A stretch of DNA of 37,598 nucleotides. Origin: Mycolicibacterium xanthum. Lineage in GTDB: Bacteria > Actinomycetota > Actinomycetes > Mycobacteriales > Mycobacteriaceae. Made by a program: the position numbers and the translations under genes. The stretch lies in NCBI RefSeq assembly GCF_019710635.1, contig NZ_JAIFZS010000078.1, positions 1-37,598 on the forward strand. The letters are read 5' to 3'. Below the pieces are notes generated by a model. That model saw nothing but the letters and a program-made list of their open reading frames with translations, was not told the origin of the DNA and did not search any database. This document shows positions 7,350 to 15,613 of the stretch, in pieces; positions within the stretch are counted from its first letter, which is position 1, and each line of letters opens with the position of its first letter.

Positions 7350-9167
7350 ATGGAACTCTCGGCCCGTTCGTACCTCACCGCAGGAATATCGCTAACTGCG
7401 GCTAGCGCCATCGCGCTCACCCCTCTCTACATCCCTGCAAACGAGCGCGCGGTAGCCGTCCCGAACGTCACGGTCTCTGACATCCAGCTGACCGTGACGC
7501 CCGCCGAGATCGTGGCGTTCTTCGATAACCTCCAGAACGAGTTGGAGGCCTTCAACGCACAGCTGGCCGCCGTGGTCGCGATTCCCGGCCAGACGCTGGC
7601 CCAGGGACTTGCGCTCGCGATCGGCCTGAACGACCAGCTGTTCGCTGCGCTGATGGGGATGACCAGCAACCCCACCCTGCTCTCGTTGCTCGGTGTGCTG
7701 AAGCAATACTCCGACAACGGGCTGACGTCCGTTCTGGGCGCGGTCCAGAACACGAACCTGGGCCTGTATCTGACCACCGATACTCTCGCGAACCTGCTGA
7801 CCGGCGTCATCACCGGATCGCTGTCGAACGTGCTGTCGACGTTCGTCGGGGTGCTCCAGCACCCGTTCCAGGTGTCGGCCTACGCCGCCCTCCTGGGCAC
7901 CGGTGTGGTGGGCACCGGCCAGCTGATCGCCGACAGCGGCGTGGCGGCCGTTCAGTGGCTGGGCAATGCAGGTTTCGGGCTCGCCTTCACCGGGCTCAAT
8001 CTGGTGTGGGAGCAGATCTCGAACCAGATCTACCTCGCCGGCGGGCTGATGAACGTCGCCGCGGCCGCCACCGGCAGCGCCCTCGTTGCGCAGATCAACG
8101 CACTCGTCCAGGCTGTCACGATCGCACCCGCCTACCTCATCAACAACTTCGCTCTCGGGGCCGGCGGGGTCGCCGACTTGGCCGTCTACTCTGTGGCGAG
8201 TGCCTTCAACGAGATCGTCGGTGGCGCCTTTGCCCTGATCGATGACACCGGTGACGCACTTCAGGACGCCATCGGCGCCATCGGTGCAGCTCCGCTGGAT
8301 CCGAAGAGCTATCTGCTGGCAGGCGGCGCGCTGCTCGCGGCCGGATTCGATGACTTCAACACGGTGGTCGAGACGACCGGCGGCGTGGCGCAGATTCCGT
8401 TCGACTTCGGCATCGGGGTGGTCGACGGCGCCGCCAGCCTCGACACCACCCTGAACACCGTATTCGCCGGCGTGATCTCCGGTGTGCTCAACGCGCTGGG
8501 TGCGCCGGCCGACATCGTCGCGTTGCCACTTGCCCTCGCCACGCAGATCAACGATCTGGTCTTGCTCGGCGCGGACGTGGTCAACGCACCGATGGAGGCC
8601 TCGAAGGGGGTGATTCAGGGCGCCACCGACTTCGTCGTCGGCGTGTCCAACGACATCGAGAACGCCATCTTCGGCCTGCTGTCCGGTGTTCCCTTGGTCA
8701 CCCTCGCGGTTCCGCCGGCCGAGTCGGAAGCCTCGAAGTCGGCCGGGGACCCGTCGGGGTCTTCCTTCGCCGCGCTGAGTGTCGGAAATGACGCCACCGG
8801 CGACAGCGGCGATGCCACCGGTGACGTCACCGACGACAACGGCGATGCCACCGACAACGGCGATGCGACCGACGCGACAGACGACGTCACCGACGACGCT
8901 GGCGCTGCCGGAGACGAGATCACCGACGACAGCGGCGACGCGACAGACGACGCCACCGACGACAGCGGCGACGCGACCGACGACGTCACCGACGACGCTG
9001 GCGATGTCGGAGACGAGATCACCGACGACGGCGACGACGTCACCGACGACAGCGGCGATGCCACCGACGACGCTGGCGCTGCCGGAGACGACGCTGGCGA
9101 CGACGGCGGCACCGCCGGAGACGACGGCGGTTCCGATGGCGGCTCGGACGGCGGTTCCGACTCCTAA
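7350..9167 (+). CDS. GjpA-like outer-membrane porin family protein with Asp-rich repeat tail
   Basis: A 605-residue exported protein. The N-terminus MELSARSYLTAGISLTAASAI is the signal-like start seen in mycobacterial and gordonial proteins annotated as GjpA-type outer-membrane porins. VSDIQLTV follows and then about 400 residues of alternating small and hydrophobic amphipathic segments with no cysteine. From about residue 480 the sequence changes abruptly to a low-complexity acidic tail made of DDSGDATDD, DDVTDDAG and GDEITDD phrases, ending in GGSDGGSDGGSDS. The tail is nearly free of basic residues. At DNA level a 99-bp (33-codon) unit is repeated from 8881 and from 8980. Likely role: cell-wall or outer-membrane channel, with a tail exposed to solvent and able to bind cations (inference). 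The start ATG follows AGGGGGA. Confidence 0.75.
   Translation: MELSARSYLTAGISLTAASAIALTPLYIPANERAVAVPNVTVSDIQLTVTPAEIVAFFDNLQNELEAFNAQLAAVVAIPGQTLAQGLALAIGLNDQLFAALMGMTSNPTLLSLLGVLKQYSDNGLTSVLGAVQNTNLGLYLTTDTLANLLTGVITGSLSNVLSTFVGVLQHPFQVSAYAALLGTGVVGTGQLIADSGVAAVQWLGNAGFGLAFTGLNLVWEQISNQIYLAGGLMNVAAAATGSALVAQINALVQAVTIAPAYLINNFALGAGGVADLAVYSVASAFNEIVGGAFALIDDTGDALQDAIGAIGAAPLDPKSYLLAGGALLAAGFDDFNTVVETTGGVAQIPFDFGIGVVDGAASLDTTLNTVFAGVISGVLNALGAPADIVALPLALATQINDLVLLGADVVNAPMEASKGVIQGATDFVVGVSNDIENAIFGLLSGVPLVTLAVPPAESEASKSAGDPSGSSFAALSVGNDATGDSGDATGDVTDDNGDATDNGDATDATDDVTDDAGAAGDEITDDSGDATDDATDDSGDATDDVTDDAGDVGDEITDDGDDVTDDSGDATDDAGAAGDDAGDDGGTAGDDGGSDGGSDGGSDS
8789..9163 (+). repeat. Degenerate coding repeats for the Asp/Thr/Gly tail
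   Basis: Repeats of GACGACGTCACCGACGAC and GACAGCGGCGA(C/T)GC(G/C)AC in register with the reading frame. The longest near-identical pair begins at 8881 and 8980 (period 99 bp). All shifts are multiples of three, so copy-number change would keep the frame. Confidence 0.85.
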
Positions 9168-9184
9168 TAACCAGTAATCCCGAC

Positions 9185-9218
9185 CGAATGGGCCCAAGCA
9201 GCAGCGTGGGCCCATTCG
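9185..9218. terminator. Bidirectional hairpin between porin gene and hrpA
   Basis: A perfect 12-bp stem CGAATGGGCCCA/TGGGCCCATTCG with a 10-nt loop lies midway between the converging stops at 9167 and 9234. It can serve both strands. Confidence 0.8.
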
Positions 9219-9233
9219 TGTTGAACCGGCGCC

Positions 9234-12200
9234 CTAACCGGCGACGGCATCGATAGCCCGGAAGATGCGCTGCTCGCTGACCGGGCGTGCGGTGCCCAGC
9301 TGCTGGGCCCACAGGCTGACGCGCAACTCCTCGATCAGCACGGCGATGTCGCGGACATCGGCGGCCGCGGCGCGTATCGGGCTCAGCGCCGAACGCAACT
9401 CGTCGTAGGCGTCCTGTACCGACGCGATCCTCGCCATCCGCTCCCTGTCGGCGGCGGGGGCCTGCGGCAGTCGGTCGAGCCGGCGATGAATGGCAATCAG
9501 ATAGCGGGTCAGATCCGGGAGCCGGGCCGCCCCGGTGCCGGCGACGAAACCCTGCGGAAGTAGCCGGGCGAGTTGGGCGCGGATGTCGGCGACCGCTTCG
9601 GCCTGTGCCGGGGTGGGCTTGTCCGGCAACGCCAACTGCACGTCGTGCCAGGCCGCGACCACCTTCTCGACCCGACGGACCACCTCGGTCACGGTCGGCG
9701 CCAGCCGGCCCGGCAGCAGCTGCCGGGCGGAGGCGAACTCGGCCTTGGTCCAGACCGGCGCGGTCACCAGGGCCTGCGCCGCCGCATCGCTGCAGTCGTC
9801 GAGCAGCGCGGCCAGCGAGCCATCCGGGTTGTTGGCCAGCACCAGCCGAGTACGTGGATCGAGTTTCTTCTCAACGCTTTTCGTGACGGACGGCCCGGCG
9901 AGCCGGAGCAACCGCAAGCTGCCCGCGGCCATCGCGGCATCCTGCTCCGCCTTGGTCGCGAACACCCGGACATCCACCGTCGTGCCGCTGTCCACCAGGG
10001 CCGGGTAGCCGCGCACCGCGTGTCCCGTCACGCCAGCCCGCTCCACGACGCGCGGCAGCTCATCGAGATCGGCGGGCCAGGTGCGAAGTCCGGTGCGCTC
10101 GAGACCTCCCGCGACGGTGTCGGCGACGGCCTGTCGCGCCGGGGCGGCGAGCCGGTGCTGCAACTCGCCCAGGTCCTTTCCCCGCGAAACCACCGTGCCG
10201 TCCGGGGCCTCGACGGCGAACGTCACCCGCAGATGGGGCGGCAACTTGCTCAGGTCGAAGGCGTCGATCGGCACCAGAATCCCGGTCCGGCGCCGCAACT
10301 CGCGCTGCACCGCCTCCAGCAGCGGCCCACTGTCCGGCGAGATGGACTCCAGCAGCACCTTGGCGGTGTCCGGGGCGGGTACGAAGCTGCGCCGCAAGCT
10401 CTTCGGCAGGGAGCGGATCAGCGCGGTCAACAGTTCCTCCCGCAGCGCGGGCACCTGCCAGGCGAACTCGTCACCACCCAGCCGAGCCAGCACATCGACC
10501 GGAACGTGCACGGTGACACCGTCGTCCGAGGCTCCCGGCTCGAACCGGTAGGACAGCGGCAGCGACAGATCCCCGGCGGCCCACGCGTCGGGCTGGTCCG
10601 CTCCGGCGTCTTTGCGGACCAGGTCATCGCGGGACAGCGTGAGCAGGTCGGGCGTCAGATGCCGCTGCTTACGCCACCAACCGTCGAAGTGCCGGGCCGA
10701 CACCGCCTCGGCCGGGACGCGGGCGTCGTAGAACGCGTAGACCTCGTCGTCGCCGGCCAGCAGGTCCCGGCGGCGGGCCCGGTCCTCGAGTTCGGCGAGT
10801 TCGGTACGCAGCGCGGCGTTGTCGCGGAAGAAGTGGTGCCGGGTCTGCCACTCCCCCTCGACCAGCGCATGACGGATGAACAGCTCGCGCGACACCTCGG
10901 GATCGACCTGGGCGTAACCGATCCGGCGGCGCGGAACCAGCGGGAGCCCGTACAGGGTCACCCGCTCGAAGGCCATCGCCGCTCCCCGTTCGGCATCCCA
11001 GTGCGGCTCACTGTAGGTCCGCTGCACCAGGTGGGTGGCCACCCGTTCGACGGCCTCGGGTTCGATCCGCGCCGCGGTCCTGCCGTAGAGCCTGCTGGTC
11101 TCGACCAGGTCGGCGACGACGACCCAACGAGGCGGGCGCCTGGTCAACACGGATCCCGGGGCGAGCACGAACCTGGCGTTGCGCGCACCGGTGTACTCGC
11201 GTCCGTCCCCCTCCCGCAGCCCGATGTGCGACAGCAGGCCCGCGGTCAGCGCGGCATGCACCCGGGCCGGCTCCGCCGGTTGGTCCTGCTCGGTGATCCC
11301 GAGGTCGCGGCAGATACTGCGCAGCTGCCCGACCAGGTCCTGCCATTCGCGGATACGCAGGTAGTGCAGGAAATCCTCGCGGCACATCCGGCGAAAAGAG
11401 CTGCCGGAACGTTCCTTCCGTTGCTCACCGAGGTATCGCCACAGGTTGAGGTAGGACACGAAATCCGAGTTCTCGTCGGCGAACCGAGCATGCCGCTGGC
11501 GGGCCGCCTCCTCGCGATCGGTGGGCCGTTCCCGCGGGTCGGGAATGGACAGCGCCGCCGCCAGGACGAGCACCTCGTGCACACACCCCTCGGCGTCGGC
11601 CTGCAGGATCATCCGGCCCAGCCGGGGATCCACGGGTATCCGGGCCAGCCGCCGCCCGAGGTCGGTCAGCGCGCCATCACGGTCGAAGGCCCCGAGTTCC
11701 TGCAGCAGTGCGCTGCCGTCGCGGATACTGCGCGCATCGGGCGGGTCGAGGAAGCCGAACCGTTGGATGTCACCGAATCCCAGCGCCGCCATCTGCAGAA
11801 TCACCGACGCCAGGTTGGTGCGCAGGATCTCCGGTTCGGTGTAGCGCGGACGGTCTTCGAAGTCCTGCTCCGAGTAGAGCCGGATGCACACACCGGGGGC
11901 CGTGCGGCCCGACCGGCCGGCGCGCTGTGCGGCCGATGCCTGCGAGATCGATTCGATCGGCAACCGCTGCACCTTCGTTCGCCGGCTGTAGCGCGAAATG
12001 CGCGCGGTGCCGGGATCGACGACATAGCGGATACCCGGCACCGTCAGTGACGTCTCGGCGACGTTGGTGGCGAGCACGACGCGACGGCCCCGGTGCGGTG
12101 CGAAAACCTTCTGTTGTTCGGCAGTCGGCAACCGTGCATACAGCGGCAGCACCTCGGTGCCGGATCCGACGGCACCGCGCAACGCCTCTGCGGTGTCCCG

Positions 12201-13148
12201 GATCTCGCGTTCGCCCGACAGGAACACCAGCACATCGCCCGGCGGCTCGGACTCCAGTTCGGCCACCGCGTCCAGGATCGCCTCGGTCTGGTCTCGCGGC
12301 TCGGTACGCACCACCTCGTGGTCGGGGTCGTCGGGATCGTCGGACTCCTCGGCCGGCACCACGACCTCCAGGGGCCGGTAGCGGATCTCGACCGGGTAGG
12401 TGCGCCCCGACACCTCGACTATCGGAGCCGGACGGCCGGACGAGCCGAAGTGGGCGGCGAACCGCTCGGGCTCGATCGTCGCCGAGGTGACGATCACCTT
12501 GAGATCGGGCCGCCTGGGCAGCAACTCGCGCAGGTAGCCGAGCAGGAAGTCGATGTTGAGGCTGCGTTCGTGCGCCTCGTCGAGGATCAGGGTGTCATAG
12601 CCCAGCAGCCTCCGGTCGCGCTGGATCTCGGCGAGCAGGATGCCGTCGGTCATCAGCTTGACCAGTGTCCGGTCACCCGAGCGGTCGGTGAACCGGACGG
12701 TGTAGCCGACCACCTCGCCGAGCGGCGACCCCAGTTCCTCGGCGATCCGGTCGGCCACCGTGCGTGCGGCCAGTCGGCGGGGCTGGGTGTGCCCGATGGT
12801 GCCACGGATCCCGCGCCCGAGTTCCAGACAGATCTTCGGCAATTGGGTGGTCTTGCCCGATCCGGTCTCGCCGGCGACGATCACCACCTGGTTGGCCGCT
12901 ACCGCCGCGGCGATCTCGGTGCGGCGATCACTGACCGGCAGGTCCGGGTAGCCGATCACCGGCACCGCGGCCGACCGGCGGGCCACCAGCGCCTCGGCCG
13001 CGGCGAGGTGTTCGGTGAACTGCTCCAACCTCTTCGGGTCGGTGCCCATCTTCCTCAGCCGTCTACCCAGCCGGGCGGCGTCGCGAATGGTCACGCCGTC
13101 CAGCCGGGTATGCAGTTCGCTGATCACTTCACGACACGGGTCGGACAC
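9234..13148 (-). CDS. hrpA: ATP-dependent RNA helicase HrpA (DEAH box)
   Basis: A 1304-residue DEAH-box helicase of the HrpA family, acting on structured RNA and, in E. coli, on stalled ribosomes and mRNA processing. Walker A is GETGSGKT (residues 93-100), the DEAH box is at 190-193, motif III is SAT at 222-224, and motif VI is QRAGRSGRTAPG. The helicase core is followed by the HA2/OB-fold region and the long C-terminal DUF3418 domain that marks HrpA rather than HrpB. The length matches the family (about 1300 residues). It starts at GTG 13148; TATCGT seven bases upstream predicts a leaderless mRNA. Long antisense open frames cross the gene but have no family resemblance. It is convergent with the porin gene and is followed at its 5' side by a 222-bp gap. 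Confidence 0.95.
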   Translation of the reverse strand: MSDPCREVISELHTRLDGVTIRDAARLGRRLRKMGTDPKRLEQFTEHLAAAEALVARRSAAVPVIGYPDLPVSDRRTEIAAAVAANQVVIVAGETGSGKTTQLPKICLELGRGIRGTIGHTQPRRLAARTVADRIAEELGSPLGEVVGYTVRFTDRSGDRTLVKLMTDGILLAEIQRDRRLLGYDTLILDEAHERSLNIDFLLGYLRELLPRRPDLKVIVTSATIEPERFAAHFGSSGRPAPIVEVSGRTYPVEIRYRPLEVVVPAEESDDPDDPDHEVVRTEPRDQTEAILDAVAELESEPPGDVLVFLSGEREIRDTAEALRGAVGSGTEVLPLYARLPTAEQQKVFAPHRGRRVVLATNVAETSLTVPGIRYVVDPGTARISRYSRRTKVQRLPIESISQASAAQRAGRSGRTAPGVCIRLYSEQDFEDRPRYTEPEILRTNLASVILQMAALGFGDIQRFGFLDPPDARSIRDGSALLQELGAFDRDGALTDLGRRLARIPVDPRLGRMILQADAEGCVHEVLVLAAALSIPDPRERPTDREEAARQRHARFADENSDFVSYLNLWRYLGEQRKERSGSSFRRMCREDFLHYLRIREWQDLVGQLRSICRDLGITEQDQPAEPARVHAALTAGLLSHIGLREGDGREYTGARNARFVLAPGSVLTRRPPRWVVVADLVETSRLYGRTAARIEPEAVERVATHLVQRTYSEPHWDAERGAAMAFERVTLYGLPLVPRRRIGYAQVDPEVSRELFIRHALVEGEWQTRHHFFRDNAALRTELAELEDRARRRDLLAGDDEVYAFYDARVPAEAVSARHFDGWWRKQRHLTPDLLTLSRDDLVRKDAGADQPDAWAAGDLSLPLSYRFEPGASDDGVTVHVPVDVLARLGGDEFAWQVPALREELLTALIRSLPKSLRRSFVPAPDTAKVLLESISPDSGPLLEAVQRELRRRTGILVPIDAFDLSKLPPHLRVTFAVEAPDGTVVSRGKDLGELQHRLAAPARQAVADTVAGGLERTGLRTWPADLDELPRVVERAGVTGHAVRGYPALVDSGTTVDVRVFATKAEQDAAMAAGSLRLLRLAGPSVTKSVEKKLDPRTRLVLANNPDGSLAALLDDCSDAAAQALVTAPVWTKAEFASARQLLPGRLAPTVTEVVRRVEKVVAAWHDVQLALPDKPTPAQAEAVADIRAQLARLLPQGFVAGTGAARLPDLTRYLIAIHRRLDRLPQAPAADRERMARIASVQDAYDELRSALSPIRAAAADVRDIAVLIEELRVSLWAQQLGTARPVSEQRIFRAIDAVAG

Positions 13149-13155
13149 TCCGTCA

Positions 13156-13161
13156 ACGATA
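13156..13161 (-). promoter_or_regulatory. Predicted -10 element of a leaderless promoter (hrpA)
   Basis: TATCGT on the minus strand fits TAnnnT and is separated by 7 nt from the GTG start at 13148. No Shine-Dalgarno sequence is present between them. Confidence 0.5.
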
Positions 13162-13370
13162 TGCCCTCTTGCCGGGCCTCTTTGCCGCGCGGAATCGACA
13201 GGCGTCAGCTTGAGATTTCGTCGCGAGCGTCAGCCGCGACCGATTCGAGCCGACGCGGGAGATCAGGATCTGACCCGATGACACAGGCGAGATATCTACT
13301 GGCCCTGTCCATCTCGGCTGCTGGAGCTGCCGGGCAACCCGCACTCGACGGTCGAAGGTCCGCCGTTGGC

Positions 13371-14264
13371 CTAAGGCGTGTCCGGTGACCAGTAGGCCAG
13401 CATCTCGGCCAGGGTCTCGAAGGCCGCGGTGTTCACCCCGTAGGTGGCCTCGAAATGCACGCTCAGCGGGAACCCGAGCTCGGCGACACCGTCGATGATC
13501 CGCTTGTACAGGTCGAGCATGAGCATCCGACGGCGGGCCGGGTCGGTCTCGGCCAGCGTGCGGACGAACTCCTGCTCACGGGCGACCGCCTCGTTGCCGG
13601 GGTCCTGGATCAGCCAGTCGATCAGCTTGACCCGGCCCTCCACCTTCGGGACGAACCCGAACGACAGCAGGATCTCGGGCCGGTACTCGGTGGCGGCGGC
13701 GAACTCGGTGAGGAACCCGACGATGGCATCGGAGTACAGCAGCTGGGTCATGCCGTAGGTGGCGCCCCTACCGCACTTGAACTCGAACCGTCCATGCTCG
13801 CCCTCCCGGGTCGGGATGAGGATCGCACCCCGGTTGTCGACGAGTCCCTCGAACAGTTTCAGGGCATCGGTCGGCGCCACCCCGGATCCCTCGCCGTCGC
13901 TGAGTGTGCGCGGGACACCGACGAACGCGATCCCCTCGAAGCCACTGTCACACAGGTCCGTCAGCCGGGTTCGCAGCTCGGGCTCGTCCATGAACGCGGT
14001 CACCTGGGTGCACAGGCCCTTGATGCCGGGCAGCTCCGGCTTGATCATCGTCCAGAAGTCGAGGACGTCGAGCTTGGGCTTCATCTCGATCGGACGGTCG
14101 CCGTCCTCCTCGATCATTCCCGGGATCATGACGTGACGGATCCGGCCGGCCAGCCCCGCCTCGGCCGAGCAGCGCAGAACCTTCTCGACGTCCTCCATTG
14201 CCTGCTCACGGCCCCGGTCGATGTTCGGAGGCACCAGTTCCAGAGCGATGGTGTTCAGGCTCAC
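13371..14264 (-). CDS. Mycobacterial-type (non-canonical) methylenetetrahydrofolate reductase
   Basis: A 297-residue TIM-barrel enzyme of the mycobacterial MTHFR class (Rv2172c family), which makes 5-methyl-THF for methionine synthesis and differs from MetF in sequence and in its reported lack of bound flavin. Hallmark segments are MSLNTIALELVPPN at the N-terminus, GRIRHVMIPGMIEEDGDRPI, GIKGLCTQVTAF, GIAFVGVPRTLSDGEG, CGRGATYGMTQLLYSDAIVGFL and ILLSFGFVPKVE. The GTG at 14264 was chosen over the ATG at 14279 because GGAG lies seven bases before it and the family begins at this residue. No neighbouring gene belongs to folate or methionine metabolism. It is divergent from the lipoprotein gene. 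Confidence 0.88.
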   Translation of the reverse strand: MSLNTIALELVPPNIDRGREQAMEDVEKVLRCSAEAGLAGRIRHVMIPGMIEEDGDRPIEMKPKLDVLDFWTMIKPELPGIKGLCTQVTAFMDEPELRTRLTDLCDSGFEGIAFVGVPRTLSDGEGSGVAPTDALKLFEGLVDNRGAILIPTREGEHGRFEFKCGRGATYGMTQLLYSDAIVGFLTEFAAATEYRPEILLSFGFVPKVEGRVKLIDWLIQDPGNEAVAREQEFVRTLAETDPARRRMLMLDLYKRIIDGVAELGFPLSVHFEATYGVNTAAFETLAEMLAYWSPDTP

Positions 14265-14442
14265 AGCGTTGCTCCACATCTGACGTCGAATTGTCCCGGC
14301 GGCCCAGCCGACGGCGTCACGCCGGCCCCACATCCCCCTTCGCCCGGAAGCATCACGATACCGGCCGGCAGCTGTGAGGTCGCTGGTGGACGACCCCGAT
14401 CCACGTCACACTCGGTGTTGAGCTTTCATGGCGTAGAGCACC

Positions 14443-15603
14443 ATGAACATTCTGCAGATACCGAAGAACCTCCGGCCCCGTCTCACGCTGGTGGCCATGC
14501 TGGCCCTGATCGTGGGGATGGTGGCCGGCTGCACCGGCCTGGGACAGGAGCCCGGCGCGGGTTCCAGCACGCTGAAACCGAGCCCCAGCTCACCGTTCGA
14601 TCCCACCACCACGGCGCCGGAACCCACCGGTCCGTTGCTGGCCTACCGGGCCGCCGACGAGATCGGGCTCGTCGACGGCACCACGGTGATCGCGTCGGCC
14701 AAGGGCGCGTTCGCCCCGTCCAACGACCTGATCGCCACCGAGGACGGCCGCTTCGTGTTCGCCAGGACGACGGATAACCGGCTGGCCACGATCGATGTCG
14801 CCACGCGCAAGGGAGCCACCAGGGACATCCCGGTCAACTCGGCGCTGGGCACCAGCGGGCAGAGCGTCGTCGTGTGGTGGGAGCAACCCAACCGGCTGAT
14901 GCGCCTCGACCTGGCCGACCCCGACTCCCGACCGGAGCTGGCACAGACGGTGGACCTGCCCCCGCTGGCCGGGATACGCCCCGGTGAGCCGCGGCTGCTG
15001 GTGGCCAGGGGCGGCACCGCGATCATCGCGCGGGTGGAAGCTCCACCGTCCCCGTTCGGCGGCCCCGACACGCTCTACGCCGTGCGTGGCCCGGGCAGCC
15101 CGACCCCGCTCGGCCAGGCCGACGCGAACAGCCCGGTGTCGGTCGCCCGGCTGAGCCCGGATGGTGCGCGGCTGGCCTACGCGGTCTACCGCGCCACCGA
15201 CCACGCGTGTGGCAGCGCCGCAGTGGTGGTCACCGACGCCGACGGATCGCAGCAGACCTACGACGCTGCCGGCCCCGACGCCCAGGCCGGTTCCCGGGTG
15301 CCCAAGCTGTGGTGGCCCGCGACCGGGCTGCCGAAGCTGAGCCTGATGACGTGGCGCTGCGACCGGCCCGAGACCTTCCCGCCGCTGGTGTGGCAGCTCT
15401 CCGACGACTCCATCACCCAGGTCAGCCCGCCCACGTCGGCGGTGCAGACGGCCGAACTCGAAGCCGGCCAGCGCGCGCTGATCCTGCCCGAGGACGGCGC
15501 ATACACCGATCCGGCCGGGGCGCTGGTCTTCGAGGACGGCGGCCGCCGGATCACGCTCAAGTCCGGTGTCGACGCGATCGCGGTCATCGAGCCGGCTACG
15601 TAG
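14443..15603 (+). CDS. Lipoprotein with TolB-like beta-propeller fold
   Basis: A 386-residue predicted lipoprotein. The hydrophobic N-terminus (residues 11-29) ends in the lipobox VAGC with C30 as the lipidated cysteine, followed by a Ser/Pro/Thr linker (residues 36-63). The rest is repetitive beta structure with blade phrases such as DGRFVFARTTDNRLATIDVAT, LSPDGARLAYAVY and VVVTDADGSQQ, like TolB/YncE-type propellers. The two Cys in HACGSA and TWRCDRP could pair. No catalytic site is recognised; it probably binds a ligand or partner at the outer face of the membrane. The start is ATG 14443. The selO -10 element overlaps its stop codon, so selO can be transcribed separately. Confidence 0.78.
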   Translation: MNILQIPKNLRPRLTLVAMLALIVGMVAGCTGLGQEPGAGSSTLKPSPSSPFDPTTTAPEPTGPLLAYRAADEIGLVDGTTVIASAKGAFAPSNDLIATEDGRFVFARTTDNRLATIDVATRKGATRDIPVNSALGTSGQSVVVWWEQPNRLMRLDLADPDSRPELAQTVDLPPLAGIRPGEPRLLVARGGTAIIARVEAPPSPFGGPDTLYAVRGPGSPTPLGQADANSPVSVARLSPDGARLAYAVYRATDHACGSAAVVVTDADGSQQTYDAAGPDAQAGSRVPKLWWPATGLPKLSLMTWRCDRPETFPPLVWQLSDDSITQVSPPTSAVQTAELEAGQRALILPEDGAYTDPAGALVFEDGGRRITLKSGVDAIAVIEPAT

Positions 15604-15606
15604 TCT
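15601..15606 (+). promoter_or_regulatory. Predicted -10 element of a leaderless promoter (selO)
   Basis: TAGTCT fits TAnnnT, includes the TAG stop of the lipoprotein gene, and sits 7 nt before the GTG start of selO at 15614. Confidence 0.45.
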
Positions 15607-15613
15607 GGATCAT

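Noticed and set aside
8789..9163. RTX calcium-binding nonapeptides in the acidic tail.
   Set aside because: The repeats are DDSGDATDD-like and lack the GGxGxDxUx pattern and the nine-residue period.
7392..9215. A minus-strand open frame of 607 codons opposite the porin gene.
   Set aside because: It mirrors the repeats of the porin tail and has no family resemblance. The plus frame has a signal-like start, Shine-Dalgarno sequence and promoter.
9573..12050. A plus-strand open frame of about 825 codons lying opposite hrpA.
   Set aside because: Its translation is Gly/Arg/Gln/His-rich with no recognisable domain, whereas the minus strand encodes all HrpA helicase motifs. Long antisense frames are expected in DNA of this GC content.
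13149..13370. A small gene in the 222-bp gap between hrpA and MTHFR.
   Set aside because: The short frames there have no Shine-Dalgarno sequence, family resemblance or consistent codon bias; nothing beyond the hrpA -10 was seen.
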